In this document: positions 52,950 through 61,440 of the stretch, piece by piece | Position numbering within the stretch: position 1 is the first letter of the stretch | Layout of the letters: each line of letters begins with the position of its first letter | NCBI RefSeq assembly: GCF_000171235.2 | Contig: NZ_ABEA03000106.1 | Location: 1 to 64,000 of the forward strand | Length of the DNA: 64,000 bases | DNA from: Geminisphaera colitermitum TAV2 | GTDB taxonomy: Bacteria > Verrucomicrobiota > Verrucomicrobiia > Opitutales > Opitutaceae | Direction of reading: 5' to 3' | Notes under the pieces: model-generated | What the model was told of the DNA's origin: nothing | Databases searched by the model: none | Seen by the model: only the letters and a program-made list of their open reading frames with translations | Position numbers and translations under genes: made by a program

Positions 52950-54368
52950 CTAAGAGTTGGGTGTGGGTGTATTCGTTTTTTGGTGTTGCCGGAACCATTT
53001 GCGGAATTTGCCGCCGCGCCATTCGGGGAGGCCGCGGGTGTTGACCCAGGTTTTGCCAGCGCGGGGCATGAGGGCGGTGGGCACGAGTTTGGAGAGGCCA
53101 CCAGTGGCCATGGCGGTTTTCCAGAGGGTGGGGCTGGTGGCGAGGAGGCCGAAGGCCCCCATCGGGGGAACGTCAGCAGCGGCGACTTTGCTTTTTTCTT
53201 GTTTGGCGCGGTCGCGGAGGCGGAGGAGCAGGTCGGGGATGGGGATGTTGACGGGGCAGACTTCGTTGCACGCGCCGCAGAGGCTGGAGGCTTTGGGGAG
53301 GTCGGCCATTTCGGGGAATTTTTTCCCGGCAAGGAGGGGTGAGAGGACGGCTCCGACGGGGCCGGGATAGACGGCGCGGTAGGCGTGGCCGCTGGCTTGG
53401 CGATAAACGGGGCAGACGTTGAGGCAGGCGGCGCAGCGGATGCAGCGGAGGATTTCGCGGCAGTTGCTGGCAAGCACGTCGCTGCGTCCGTTGTCCACAA
53501 AGATGACGTGCATTTCATCGGGTCCGTCGGGTTGGTTGGCAGACTTGGGGCCGCGAATGAATTCGGTGTAGGAGGTGAGTTGCTGGCCGGTGGCGGAGCG
53601 GGCAAGGAGGTTCAAGAAGACGCCGAGGTCGCGGTCGCGTGGTAGTATTTTTTCGATACCGACGAGGGCGATGTGAACGGGTGTGGCGGCGAGGCAGAAG
53701 CGGGAGTTGCCTTCGTTGGTGACGAGGACGAGGCGTCCGCTTTCGGCGGATACAAAGTTGGCTCCGCTGAGGCCGACGTCGGCGGCGAGGTATTTGTGGC
53801 GGAGGTGCTGGCGGGCGCGGCGGGTGATGGTGGTGGGGTCGTCGTTGTAGGCGCCGAGTCCGTTTTTCTCAAAGGAGGTGGCGATTTCGCGGCGGTTTTT
53901 GTGGATGATGGGTTTGACGATGTGCGAGGGGTGGTCGTGGTCGATTTGGATGATGAATTCGCCGAGGTCGGTTTCGAGGCATTCCATGCCGCGTTTTTCG
54001 AGGTAATCGGCGAGGTGGATTTCTTCGCTGACCATGGTTTTGGCTTTCACCATTTTGGTGGCGCCGCGGGCTTGCATGATGCGGTGGACGTGGGCGCAGG
54101 CTTCGTCGGCGTCGGTGGCCCAGTGGACTTGCGCGCCGTTGGCAGTGAGGCGGGCTTCGACTTGGGGGAGGTAGGTGTCGAGGTTTTCGACGACGTGTTG
54201 TTTGATGCGTCCGGCGAGGTGGCGGAGTTTGTTGGGGGTGGTGTAGCTGTTGGTGAGGGCGCGGAGGCGGGCGTCGTAACCGGATTTGGAGCCGTCGTAA
54301 ACGGCGGCGCGGGTGGCAGGTTTGTCGGCGGCGAGGCGGGCGGCAAATTGGTCAATGGGCTGGCGCAT
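52950..54368 (-). CDS. lutB: L-lactate utilisation iron-sulfur protein LutB
   Basis: 472 residues. N-terminal LUD-like region (AKTMVSEEIHLADYLEKRGMECLETDLGEFI, of which MVSEEIHLADYL is the family signature) and two 4Fe-4S motifs: CIRCAACLNVCPVYR and CGACNEVCPVNIP. Electron-transfer subunit of the lactate oxidation complex. In a split operon: the DUF1016 gene ends 28 bp upstream of this start, taking the place where lutA would be expected. Confidence 0.95.
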   Translation of the reverse strand: MRQPIDQFAARLAADKPATRAAVYDGSKSGYDARLRALTNSYTTPNKLRHLAGRIKQHVVENLDTYLPQVEARLTANGAQVHWATDADEACAHVHRIMQARGATKMVKAKTMVSEEIHLADYLEKRGMECLETDLGEFIIQIDHDHPSHIVKPIIHKNRREIATSFEKNGLGAYNDDPTTITRRARQHLRHKYLAADVGLSGANFVSAESGRLVLVTNEGNSRFCLAATPVHIALVGIEKILPRDRDLGVFLNLLARSATGQQLTSYTEFIRGPKSANQPDGPDEMHVIFVDNGRSDVLASNCREILRCIRCAACLNVCPVYRQASGHAYRAVYPGPVGAVLSPLLAGKKFPEMADLPKASSLCGACNEVCPVNIPIPDLLLRLRDRAKQEKSKVAAADVPPMGAFGLLATSPTLWKTAMATGGLSKLVPTALMPRAGKTWVNTRGLPEWRGGKFRKWFRQHQKTNTPTPNS

Positions 54369-54396
54369 GGTGGAATTGGGTTAAATGGGTTGCTTG

Positions 54397-55569
54397 CTAG
54401 AGGTCGGCAGCGGAGGAGGGGGGGGGGGGGAGGGCAGCGGCGCTGAGTTGGTAGAATTCGTGGAGTTTGGCTTGGAGGAATTTTTTGTCGGGGAGTTGTA
54501 GTTCGTATTCCGCTACAAGCGCGGGGGAGAGGCTGCGGCTGAGGGCGTACTCAACGACTTCGTTGTCCTTGGTCGCACAGAGGAGGAGGCCGATCGAGGG
54601 GTTTTCATGGGGTTTACGAACGTCGCGATCCAGGGCTTCGAGATAAAAATCGAGTTGCCCGATGTGCGCGGGTTGGAATTCCTCGATTTTAAGGTCGATG
54701 GCCACAAGGGCGTTGAGGCCGCGATGGAAAAAGAGGAGGTCGATGGCGAAGTCTTTGCCGCCAACTTGGAGGCGGTGTTCGCTGCCAATGTAACAAAAAT
54801 CGCGTCCGAGTTCGGTCAGGAAGCGGCGGAGGTTTTGCACCAGGGCGTGGTGCAGATCGGCTTCGTTGTGCTTGTCGGGGAGGTTCAGGAAATCGAGCAG
54901 GTAGCTGTCTTTGAAAATGCTCAGGGCGTCGGGATGCAGTTTTCGCAGGGGCGCCGAGGTAATTGGCGGGGATAGGACGGTGCGCTCAAAAAGGGCACTG
55001 TTGAGTTGGCGTTCGAGTTCGCGGTAGCTCCAGTGCTCACGAAGGGTCATGCGAAGGTAAAACTCGCGTTCTTCGGGGCGTTTGGCGCGGGAAAGAATCA
55101 GCAGATTATGGCTCCATGGTAATTGTCGCGACAGTGTCGCGACAATTGAATCGTTCTCATATGTCTCGTAAAACTGTCTGGCTCTAAACAGGTTACTTCT
55201 GGTGAAACCCTTGATATCAGGGTGGCGTCGGGCGATGTAAGCAGCGAGTTGGGGGATGGTTCCTTCGCCCCATTCGGCGGTGGCAAGTTTGCTGCTGATA
55301 TATTCTCCGACGCGCCAGTAGAGTTCGACCAGCGCACTGTTGATCGCCTGAAAAGTCCGTTCGCGCGCAGTCTGGATCAGGCCAACAAGTTCGGCAAACG
55401 AGGCTTCGGACGTAGAGAGGGAAGGGGGGGGTGGGGGGGGGGGAGAGGCCGCTTGCGTAATGGCGTCGATGACAAGCGAACGTTTACCAGTCCTGTCGGG
55501 CTTGGCGGCTCTGGTTTTGGTGGACGTGGCGGGCTTAGCAGACTTGGCGTTTTTGGAGGTCGGAGGCAT
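54397..55569 (-). CDS. DUF1016/YhcG family PD-(D/E)XK nuclease
   Basis: 390 residues. N-terminal helical domain (INSALVELYWRVGEYISSKL, GFTRSNLFRARQFYETY, VATLSRQLPWSHNLLIL) and a C-terminal nuclease domain with YIGSEHRLQVGGKDFAIDLLFF followed by LVAIDLKIEEFQPAHIGQLDFYL, the D-x-K metal-binding pattern. Such proteins occur in mobile and defence-associated contexts. It sits inside lutABC, which is unusual. Both ends contain G/C tracts: sense C8/C11 at residues 43-50 and C13 about 10 codons before the stop. Confidence 0.92.
   Translation of the reverse strand: MPPTSKNAKSAKPATSTKTRAAKPDRTGKRSLVIDAITQAASPPPPPPPSLSTSEASFAELVGLIQTARERTFQAINSALVELYWRVGEYISSKLATAEWGEGTIPQLAAYIARRHPDIKGFTRSNLFRARQFYETYENDSIVATLSRQLPWSHNLLILSRAKRPEEREFYLRMTLREHWSYRELERQLNSALFERTVLSPPITSAPLRKLHPDALSIFKDSYLLDFLNLPDKHNEADLHHALVQNLRRFLTELGRDFCYIGSEHRLQVGGKDFAIDLLFFHRGLNALVAIDLKIEEFQPAHIGQLDFYLEALDRDVRKPHENPSIGLLLCATKDNEVVEYALSRSLSPALVAEYELQLPDKKFLQAKLHEFYQLSAAALPPPPSSAADL
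54418..54430. repeat. G13 tract near the DUF1016 C-terminus
   Basis: Thirteen G followed by AGGGCAGC; C in sense (AALPPPPSS). Slippage would only alter the last residues. Confidence 0.9.
55121..55147. repeat. Palindrome inside DUF1016 gene
   Basis: AATTGTCGCGAC and its inverse flank AGT (27 bp in total), coding for SIVATLSRQL, a conserved part of the protein. It contains GCGACAGTGTCGC, repeated upstream of the start at 55595-55607. Confidence 0.85.
55424..55443. repeat. G8-T-G11 tract near the DUF1016 N-terminus
   Basis: Eight G, T, eleven G, followed by AGAGGCC. In sense it encodes the SPPPPPPP stretch at residues 42-50; slippage here would truncate the nuclease. Confidence 0.9.
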
Positions 55570-55584
55570 TTGTTATTAATTTCT

Positions 55585-55617
55585 CTAAATTGGTGCGACA
55601 GTGTCGCCACAATTTAG
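55585..55617. promoter_or_regulatory. Imperfect palindrome 16 bp upstream of DUF1016 start
   Basis: 33 bp with CTAAATTG...CAATTTAG ends and the same GCGACAGTGTCGC core as in the gene. It lies between the lutA stop and the nuclease start, so it may be an operator or protein-binding site. Confidence 0.55.
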
Positions 55618-55636
55618 ATTTTTTAATCAATATTTG

Positions 55637-56497
55637 TTACATCTTGAGCACGCCAGCGTTGCGCAGGGAGTCGCGGAGCAGTTGCGAGATGTGCATGATT
55701 TTTATCGGGCGTCCGCCTTTGGCGGCGAGGCCGCTGAGGCTCATCAAGCAACTCATGTCGATCGACACGATGTAGTCCGGATTCTCGGCAAGAATGTGGT
55801 CGAGTTTGAGTTCTCCCATCGCCTTTGAAATGTGCGGGAAGGTCACCGAGAACGTGCCGCCGAAACCACAACATTGCTCGGCCTCGCCGAAGGGCAGGAC
55901 TTGCAGGCCGGTGATGGTGTTGAGGAGCGTGTGCACCGCCGCGGGGGTCGGCGTGCCGCGTGAGTGACAGGAGCGGTGAAACGCCACTTTGCCATCGAAC
56001 TTGCCCGGCCACGAAGTGACGCCGAGGCCGTTGACGATGTAGTCGGTCAATTCCCAAGTACGCGCACCAAGCGCGGCAACTTCGGGGAGATCGGGCTCGT
56101 TCTCAAATTCGAGCAACGCGCCGTGAAACATCATCGCCGCGCACGAACCGGAAGGGACGATCACGGGCACGTCCGCCGCAGTCGTGTTGATGGCCTTCGC
56201 ATCGCCAGCGGTGCTCATGGCTGCGGCGTCATTGGCAAATGTCTTCACCGTGTGGCGCACGACCTTGCGCGAGGCAGGCCAGTCGCCGCCGTTGAACGCG
56301 GGTTGGCCGCAGCAGGTTTGCGCCTCGGGAAACGAAATCTCGCAACCCAGGTATTCGAGCACCTCGACGGTGGCGATGGCTACGTCGTCGTAGATGGCAT
56401 CGCACAGGCACGTGGCCATGAGTTGCAGGCGTTTGCCGTTAGGACGCGGGGCGCGGTGGTGATGGGAGCTCATGCGGGAGGTCAGGTCGGCATTCAT
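55637..56497 (-). CDS. lutA: L-lactate utilisation protein LutA
   Basis: 286 residues from MNADLTSRMSSH (56497); MSSHHH (56473) is an alternative. Two CCG-type cysteine-rich domains: CLCDAIYDDVAIATVEVLEY with LGCEISFPEAQTCCGQPAFN, and CHSRGTPTPA with EAEQCCGFGGTFSV. Subunit of the iron-sulfur lactate dehydrogenase. First gene of the lut operon, followed by the inserted DUF1016 gene. Divergent from rhaB, with a 114-bp shared promoter region. Confidence 0.93.
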   Translation of the reverse strand: MNADLTSRMSSHHHRAPRPNGKRLQLMATCLCDAIYDDVAIATVEVLEYLGCEISFPEAQTCCGQPAFNGGDWPASRKVVRHTVKTFANDAAAMSTAGDAKAINTTAADVPVIVPSGSCAAMMFHGALLEFENEPDLPEVAALGARTWELTDYIVNGLGVTSWPGKFDGKVAFHRSCHSRGTPTPAAVHTLLNTITGLQVLPFGEAEQCCGFGGTFSVTFPHISKAMGELKLDHILAENPDYIVSIDMSCLMSLSGLAAKGGRPIKIMHISQLLRDSLRNAGVLKM

Positions 56498-56611
56498 TGA
56501 GGCGGCCCGGAGGCATGGATTGCAAACCTGTTTCTGACACGTTCTGGTAGAATTTGAGAGTTTTTGGTAGATTTCGGAAGGCGACTCGGGCAACGTCCTG
56601 CGCTTTCCATC

Positions 56612-58090
56612 ATGGCTCAAAAACTCCTCCCCCCCCCCCCCCCCGTTCACGCCGCCGCCATCGACCTTGGCGCCACCAGCGGGCGCGTGATTCTCGGCAC
56701 TTGGGCGAAAAACAAGCTCACCCTGCGCGAAGTTCATCGCTTCCCCAACGCCTTCCAATCCATCGGCGGACACGATTACTGGAACATCGCCGGACTCTGG
56801 ACCGAGATCCAAACCGGCCTAGCCAAAGCAATAAAAACCCTCCCGCGCGGCGCCCGTCTCTCCTCCGTTGGCGTGGACACCTGGGGCGTGGACTACGTGC
56901 TCCTCAACGACGCCGGACGCCTCGTGTATCCGGCGCACGCATACCGCGACAACCGCACCCAGGCCGGCCTGAAGCGTCTCGCCAACACCCGGGCCGCGCT
57001 TGCCCGCATCTACGAAGCCACCGGCATCGCCAACGTTTTCTACAACGCGTCCCTCCAGCTTGAAGAAACGATTCGTAGTTGCCCTGCCATTACAGATCTC
57101 GCCACGCGCTGCCTCTTCCTGCCCGACTATTTCAACTACCTCCTCTCTGGTCGCGCCGCCAACGAACTCACCATTGCCAGCACCACGCAACTCCTCGACG
57201 TGCATTCCTGCGACTGGTCGCGCCCCGCGCTCGACTACTTTCGCGTGCCTGCCAACTGGCTTACCAAACCCGTGCTCGCCGGGACCAAACTCGGCAAAAT
57301 CCGCGCAACCCATTCCCCCGCCCTCACGCCCCTTGCCGATCAAGGCACGCAAGTCATCGTCGTTCCCGGTCACGACACTGCCTGCGCCTACGACGCGATG
57401 CCCGCCGCGCCCGAGGGAGGCGACATCTTCCTCAGCTCCGGCACATGGTCGCTCGTCGGTTTTGAAAGCGACACGCCCGTCCTCGGTTCTGAGGCGATGG
57501 CCAACCGCATTTGCAACGAACGCATTGGCGACGGACGCTATCGTCCGCTGACCAACGTCATTGGTATGTGGCTCCTTGAACGCACCATGCTCGACCTCGG
57601 TCCTTCCGCCCGTCCCAAGACGCCCGAAGCGTGGGACAAGCTTATCGCCACCGCCGCGAAACTCCCCCCCTCCAAAGTTCTGATCGACGTCACCGACCCC
57701 GCCCTTGCCAACCCCGCCTCGATGAAGGCTGTCATTGACGGGCAACTACGCAAAAAGAAGGCCGCTCCGCCGAAAAACATCACCGGCTACATGCGCCTCA
57801 TCTGCGACTCACTCGGCCAGGGCCATGCCAATGCGATCCGCGTTTTCGAAAAGCTCACCGGACGCAAATTCAAGCGCATCCTCATTGTCGGCGGCGGTTC
57901 GCGCAGCCCGCTCCTCTGCCAGACCACGGCGGACGCGGCGGGCATCCCGGTCGTGTCGTTCAGCCTCGAGGGTACCGCAGTCGGCAACCTCGCCAACCAG
58001 CTTGTGGCGCTCGGTGCGGTGAAAAACATCGCGGAGTTCCGCGCCCTCTCCGGCAAACATCTCAAGCAGACGGTTTATAACCCGCGCTGA
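56612..58090 (+). CDS. rhaB: Rhamnulokinase
   Basis: Phosphorylates L-rhamnulose; FGGY kinase family. 492 residues from MAQKLLPPPPPVH. Motifs: AAIDLGATSGRVIL, VGVDTWGVDYVLL, ANELTIASTTQLLDVHSCDW, VIVVPGHDTACAYDAMP and ILIVGGGSRSPLLCQTTAD. The C16 tract is at codons 6-11, between the start and the ATP-binding loop, so any change not a multiple of three would abolish it. Divergent from lutABC; rhamnose breakdown gives lactaldehyde, which can yield lactate (known pathway). Confidence 0.93.
   Translation: MAQKLLPPPPPVHAAAIDLGATSGRVILGTWAKNKLTLREVHRFPNAFQSIGGHDYWNIAGLWTEIQTGLAKAIKTLPRGARLSSVGVDTWGVDYVLLNDAGRLVYPAHAYRDNRTQAGLKRLANTRAALARIYEATGIANVFYNASLQLEETIRSCPAITDLATRCLFLPDYFNYLLSGRAANELTIASTTQLLDVHSCDWSRPALDYFRVPANWLTKPVLAGTKLGKIRATHSPALTPLADQGTQVIVVPGHDTACAYDAMPAAPEGGDIFLSSGTWSLVGFESDTPVLGSEAMANRICNERIGDGRYRPLTNVIGMWLLERTMLDLGPSARPKTPEAWDKLIATAAKLPPSKVLIDVTDPALANPASMKAVIDGQLRKKKAAPPKNITGYMRLICDSLGQGHANAIRVFEKLTGRKFKRILIVGGGSRSPLLCQTTADAAGIPVVSFSLEGTAVGNLANQLVALGAVKNIAEFRALSGKHLKQTVYNPR
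56629..56644. repeat. C16 tract in codons 6-11 of rhaB
   Basis: Sixteen C preceded by CTCCT; on the reverse strand this is G16 followed by AGGAG. In frame as present. Confidence 0.92.
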
Positions 58091-58143
58091 GGACGCCGTC
58101 AGCGTAGTGAGATCACAGAAGTTACGTGGACGACTGTCTTGGA

Positions 58144-58260
58144 TGGAGGGCGGACAGGAGTGTCCGCCCTCCAGTGGGAGTAGCGCGGCGGATTGGAGGA
58201 AAAAACACGCCGCTCCGTAATGCCTACGCTACGTGTAGCGGAAGCGGGCGGGACGCCCGC
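58144..58260. repeat. Cluster of three hairpins after rhaB
   Basis: TGGAGGGCGGACA-GGAG-inverse (58144-58173, 13-bp arms), CGCTAC-GT-GTAGCG (58227-58240) and GCGGGCG-GGA-CGCCCGC (58244-58260). The first unit shares TGGAGGGCGG with the element at 22011-22123. Located between two convergent genes, so it may also end transcription. Confidence 0.75.
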
Positions 58261-58277
58261 GCCACTTACAAACCCTT

Positions 58278-60374
58278 TTACGGCGTCGGCGCGGACGCAG
58301 ATCGGGGGCGTTGTGGCTTGAGCGTGAGGGTGTGTGTGCCGGGGTCACTTGGATCGACTTGACCGCTCCAGGTCGCGACGTCGGGAATGGACAGGCTTAG
58401 CGTGTGTTTGCCTGCCATGATCAAGGCGATGTCCACGGTGTCGGCGACTGGCAGTTCGGCGTCGCAAAAAAAGAACGACACTGCCTTAGACGCATCTTTT
58501 CCCGGACGCAGTGAGACGTGCATTTTTTGTCCGGCAAATTCCGAGGCCGGACGCGGAAGCACGATTTTCAGGCGCATTGACGTCAGCGTGAGGGGAACGT
58601 CAATGGTGGCGTCGGTGGCGTCGGTTGGTGTTCCGTCATCGGACTGGCGGGGGGCGGGCAGAAGCACGCAGAAGATGGGTTGGTCAAGTCCGCCGGGCTG
58701 GAGCGAAGCGAAGCGGATGCCGGAATCGAGCTGGATGCTCACTTGGGCGCCATCGGCATCGATCAAGTAATCGCGTGAGATTTCCAGCACGCCATCAGAA
58801 TGGGTGCGTGTGTGTGAACTGACTCCCTCGATAGAGTCACGAGTGGTGGGCGTCTGTCGGGTGATCGTCCATCTAACTTCCAGATTGGGTTGTGGCTGGC
58901 CATTGACCAGAAGCCGGTAACGGAGCGGGGCGGACTTTGGCTTTTTGGGAACGATGGCGTTTATGCCGAGTCTTTTGAGAGCTGCTGCTGCGGCATCCGC
59001 GACTCTGGAAGAGGGGTGGGCGAGCAGGCTGTGCAGCGTTTTGATGACAACGGGGTCGTGGTTGTCCTCAAGCCAGCGGATCGTTTCGCGGGTTTGGTCA
59101 ACGGTCAGGCTGGTGGGAGAGACAGCGGCTTGTCCGGCGAAGAAGTGGACGATTTCCGTGCGGAGTGGTCCGTCGGGGAGGGGTGGGGGGAGAGGGAGGG
59201 AAAAACTGCGTATCTGGGGTTGCTTTCGTTGCTCATGCGACTGGAGCAGTGGCGCGAGTGCTTTCATGTAGTCGTAAATGGCCTTTGTCGGTGCGCGACG
59301 GGCCATGTTCAACACGAGTTCAACGGGGCGGGTTTCGCTTTCGACGAGGAGCATAAGAAGGGCGTTTTTGCGCAGCAGGCTGTTGTTGAAAGTTGTGGAA
59401 TTGTTGTCGGCATCGACGAGTGCGCCGAGACAGAGTTTTTCCGCCTCGGTGGCGCTGCCACTGCACAAACGCAGAAGGCGCATGTTGACGTCGTAAGAGG
59501 GGACGAATCCGAAGAAGGATGGCATGTAATCGAAAGGTTGTCGGAAAATAGATCCGATGCACTCGGCTGTTTGTCCGGCGCGGGCCAGCGCAATGAGGGC
59601 GGCTTGTTCTCGCGCATAGTAGAAATTTTGGGAGCCTGTGCCACAGGAGGAGCCCCAAGTGTAGTTGAGAATTTCGCGTGCGGAGACGGTGCGGGTGTCT
59701 GCCAACAGGTCACCGAATAGCGACCAGAATACCGTTCTGTCGCTGATGTAGTTGGGCGCTTTTTCCTGATCCGCCCATGTGCGGTAGCTTGGCTCGAGAG
59801 CGTTTCTGGCAGTGGCCGCGCGACGATAGGCTTGCCAAGCCTGCTGCTGGTCAGGTGACAGATTTTGGATGGCGGCGTCATCAATCCCGGTGTCAGGAAA
59901 ACGAGGCGCGGGTGGTGGCGTGGTTTGCCAGTCTTCCGCTTTCAAGCGCAGCCAGAGTTGTGCGAGACCTTTGAATGCGTATTCTTTTTCCTGAAACGAG
60001 AAGTCGGAGGAAACAAAGATGTGCAGCAATTTGGGCAGCCTGTCGCGGTCGCCGTGCAGGCAGGCGAGGTTAAAGGCGTCGACACGCTCCATGAGCGAAA
60101 AGCTGGCTTTCTCGGCGGGGATTTCACGCATGGCCCGTTCTAGAAAGGCGAACCATTCCGCGCTGGTCATATCAAGCTTGGGTCCGATTCCCCACGTGGA
60201 ACCTACGAGGGTTTGCACAACTTCTTCAATATTCCGCATCGCCATCAGCTTGACGAAGGCAGGGGAGGGCGGGGGGGCTTCCGAACTTTTTGCAAGGCCG
60301 ACAAACAGTAGTCCGCAATAGAGGGCGAGGGTGTGTTTGAATGCTAGTCGCAGCGTGTGGGTGAGGGGGTGCAT
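58278..60374 (-). CDS. Exported protein of unknown function with HEAT-like segment
   Basis: 698 residues from MHPLTHTLRLAFK (60374), with a signal-like segment (TLALYCGLLFVGLAKSSEA). I do not recognise the family. Visible parts: helical N-terminal two-thirds with TPR/HEAT-like pairs (FKGLAQLWLRLKAEDW; RWLEDNHDPVVIKTLHSLLA then SSRVADAAAAALKRLG), and a beta-rich C-terminal third (YRLLVNGQPQPNLEVRWTI, DIALIMAGKHTLSLSIPDV) resembling carboxypeptidase-regulatory or Ig-like domains. Longer upstream frames run into a repeat element. No catalytic motif seen. Confidence 0.7.
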   Translation of the reverse strand: MHPLTHTLRLAFKHTLALYCGLLFVGLAKSSEAPPPSPAFVKLMAMRNIEEVVQTLVGSTWGIGPKLDMTSAEWFAFLERAMREIPAEKASFSLMERVDAFNLACLHGDRDRLPKLLHIFVSSDFSFQEKEYAFKGLAQLWLRLKAEDWQTTPPPAPRFPDTGIDDAAIQNLSPDQQQAWQAYRRAATARNALEPSYRTWADQEKAPNYISDRTVFWSLFGDLLADTRTVSAREILNYTWGSSCGTGSQNFYYAREQAALIALARAGQTAECIGSIFRQPFDYMPSFFGFVPSYDVNMRLLRLCSGSATEAEKLCLGALVDADNNSTTFNNSLLRKNALLMLLVESETRPVELVLNMARRAPTKAIYDYMKALAPLLQSHEQRKQPQIRSFSLPLPPPLPDGPLRTEIVHFFAGQAAVSPTSLTVDQTRETIRWLEDNHDPVVIKTLHSLLAHPSSRVADAAAAALKRLGINAIVPKKPKSAPLRYRLLVNGQPQPNLEVRWTITRQTPTTRDSIEGVSSHTRTHSDGVLEISRDYLIDADGAQVSIQLDSGIRFASLQPGGLDQPIFCVLLPAPRQSDDGTPTDATDATIDVPLTLTSMRLKIVLPRPASEFAGQKMHVSLRPGKDASKAVSFFFCDAELPVADTVDIALIMAGKHTLSLSIPDVATWSGQVDPSDPGTHTLTLKPQRPRSASAPTP

Positions 60375-60470
60375 TGAACGAGGAGATTGCTCCGCCAAGA
60401 GGCTAAGGCAATCTTCGACGTTTTGAGAGAGATGTCGGGATGTTGATATGGCGGGAGGTGGTGGGATGTT

Positions 60471-60586
60471 TATGGAGTGCGGCGATTCATCGCCGCTTTT
60501 GACGAACCGTTTCAACGGTTCGCCTGTAAGCGTGCAGCGTGCTAAAGCACGCAGAACAAAGCGGCGATGAATCGCCGCACTCCATA
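60471..60586. repeat. MITE/BIME-like element with 29-bp terminal inverted repeats
   Basis: 60471-60499 and 60558-60586 are exact inverse copies, each containing GCGGCGAT/ATCGCCGC hairpins. Inside are CGAACCGTT-TC-inverse and GCGTGC-TAAA-GCACGC. No ORF and no clear target duplication. Sits in the 253-bp gap between two minus-strand genes. Confidence 0.85.
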
Positions 60587-60627
60587 GGGCGCTTCCGTGT
60601 CGCTGGGAATGATTGGCGTAGCGGGTG

Positions 60628-61296
60628 TCAGTAAGCGCGACTTGTATCGGCAGTGGCATTACTGCCGCTGAGTTCGGCGAGGAAGGCGTCGTGCGTCAGG
60701 GGACGCGAAAACATCGGGAAGGTGTAACGGATTGCGGCGTCGTGCTCGGCCTGACTGGTGGCGGCGCAACAATCGGTGAGCGTCACCATGTGGTAGCCGC
60801 GTTCGTAACCGGTGCGCATGGTGCTTTCGACGCAGCAATTGGTGAGGAAGCCGCACACGGCGAGGTCGGTGATGCCGCGGCTGCGCAGGATAAAATCGAG
60901 GTTGGTGGAGGCAAAGGCGTCGAGGCCGCGTTTTCCCTCGATGACGATGTCGCTGTCCTGCGGTTTGAGCGTGCCGCCTGTGTTGCCGGGGCCGGCAGCA
61001 GGGGTGTCGGTAAAATCGGCTCCCCAGGTTCCTTTGATGAAGGCTTGTGTGTCCACGACGCCTTTGAGGATGCCGTAGGGTTTGAGGCTGATCTCATGGT
61101 AGCCTTTGGCAAAACTGATGGGGGAAAAGATGATGGTGGCTCCGGCGGCGCGTGCGGCAGCAATGGTTTTGGTGGCGTTGGCAAGCATGCCGGTGGAATT
61201 GATGACGTCTTTCACGGCGTCGTGCAGGACTCCGCCAGCGGTGGTGAAGTCGTTTTGAAACTCAATAAGGAGGAGTGCGGTTTTTGCAGGGTTCAT
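60628..61296 (-). CDS. Isochorismatase-like cysteine hydrolase
   Basis: 222 residues, family length. The catalytic triad positions are visible: Asp in LLIEFQNDF, Lys in IEGKRGLDAF and Cys in FLTNCCVEST. Related enzymes hydrolyse amides such as nicotinamide, ureidoglycolate-type or biuret substrates; the actual one is unknown. Alone on its strand next to the divergent permease gene. Confidence 0.93.
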   Translation of the reverse strand: MNPAKTALLLIEFQNDFTTAGGVLHDAVKDVINSTGMLANATKTIAAARAAGATIIFSPISFAKGYHEISLKPYGILKGVVDTQAFIKGTWGADFTDTPAAGPGNTGGTLKPQDSDIVIEGKRGLDAFASTNLDFILRSRGITDLAVCGFLTNCCVESTMRTGYERGYHMVTLTDCCAATSQAEHDAAIRYTFPMFSRPLTHDAFLAELSGSNATADTSRAY

Positions 61297-61440
61297 GGTG
61301 CGCCAAATCTATGCCGGTTTTGGAATCGGCGCAATGTTCAGGCGTTTCATCGTGGGTTGGTTCGTTGTTCAGACCTCGTTTGACGCCTCATGATTTTGCG
61401 GTTCGGCTCGCCGGTCCATCACCGCATGCATGTTTCATCC

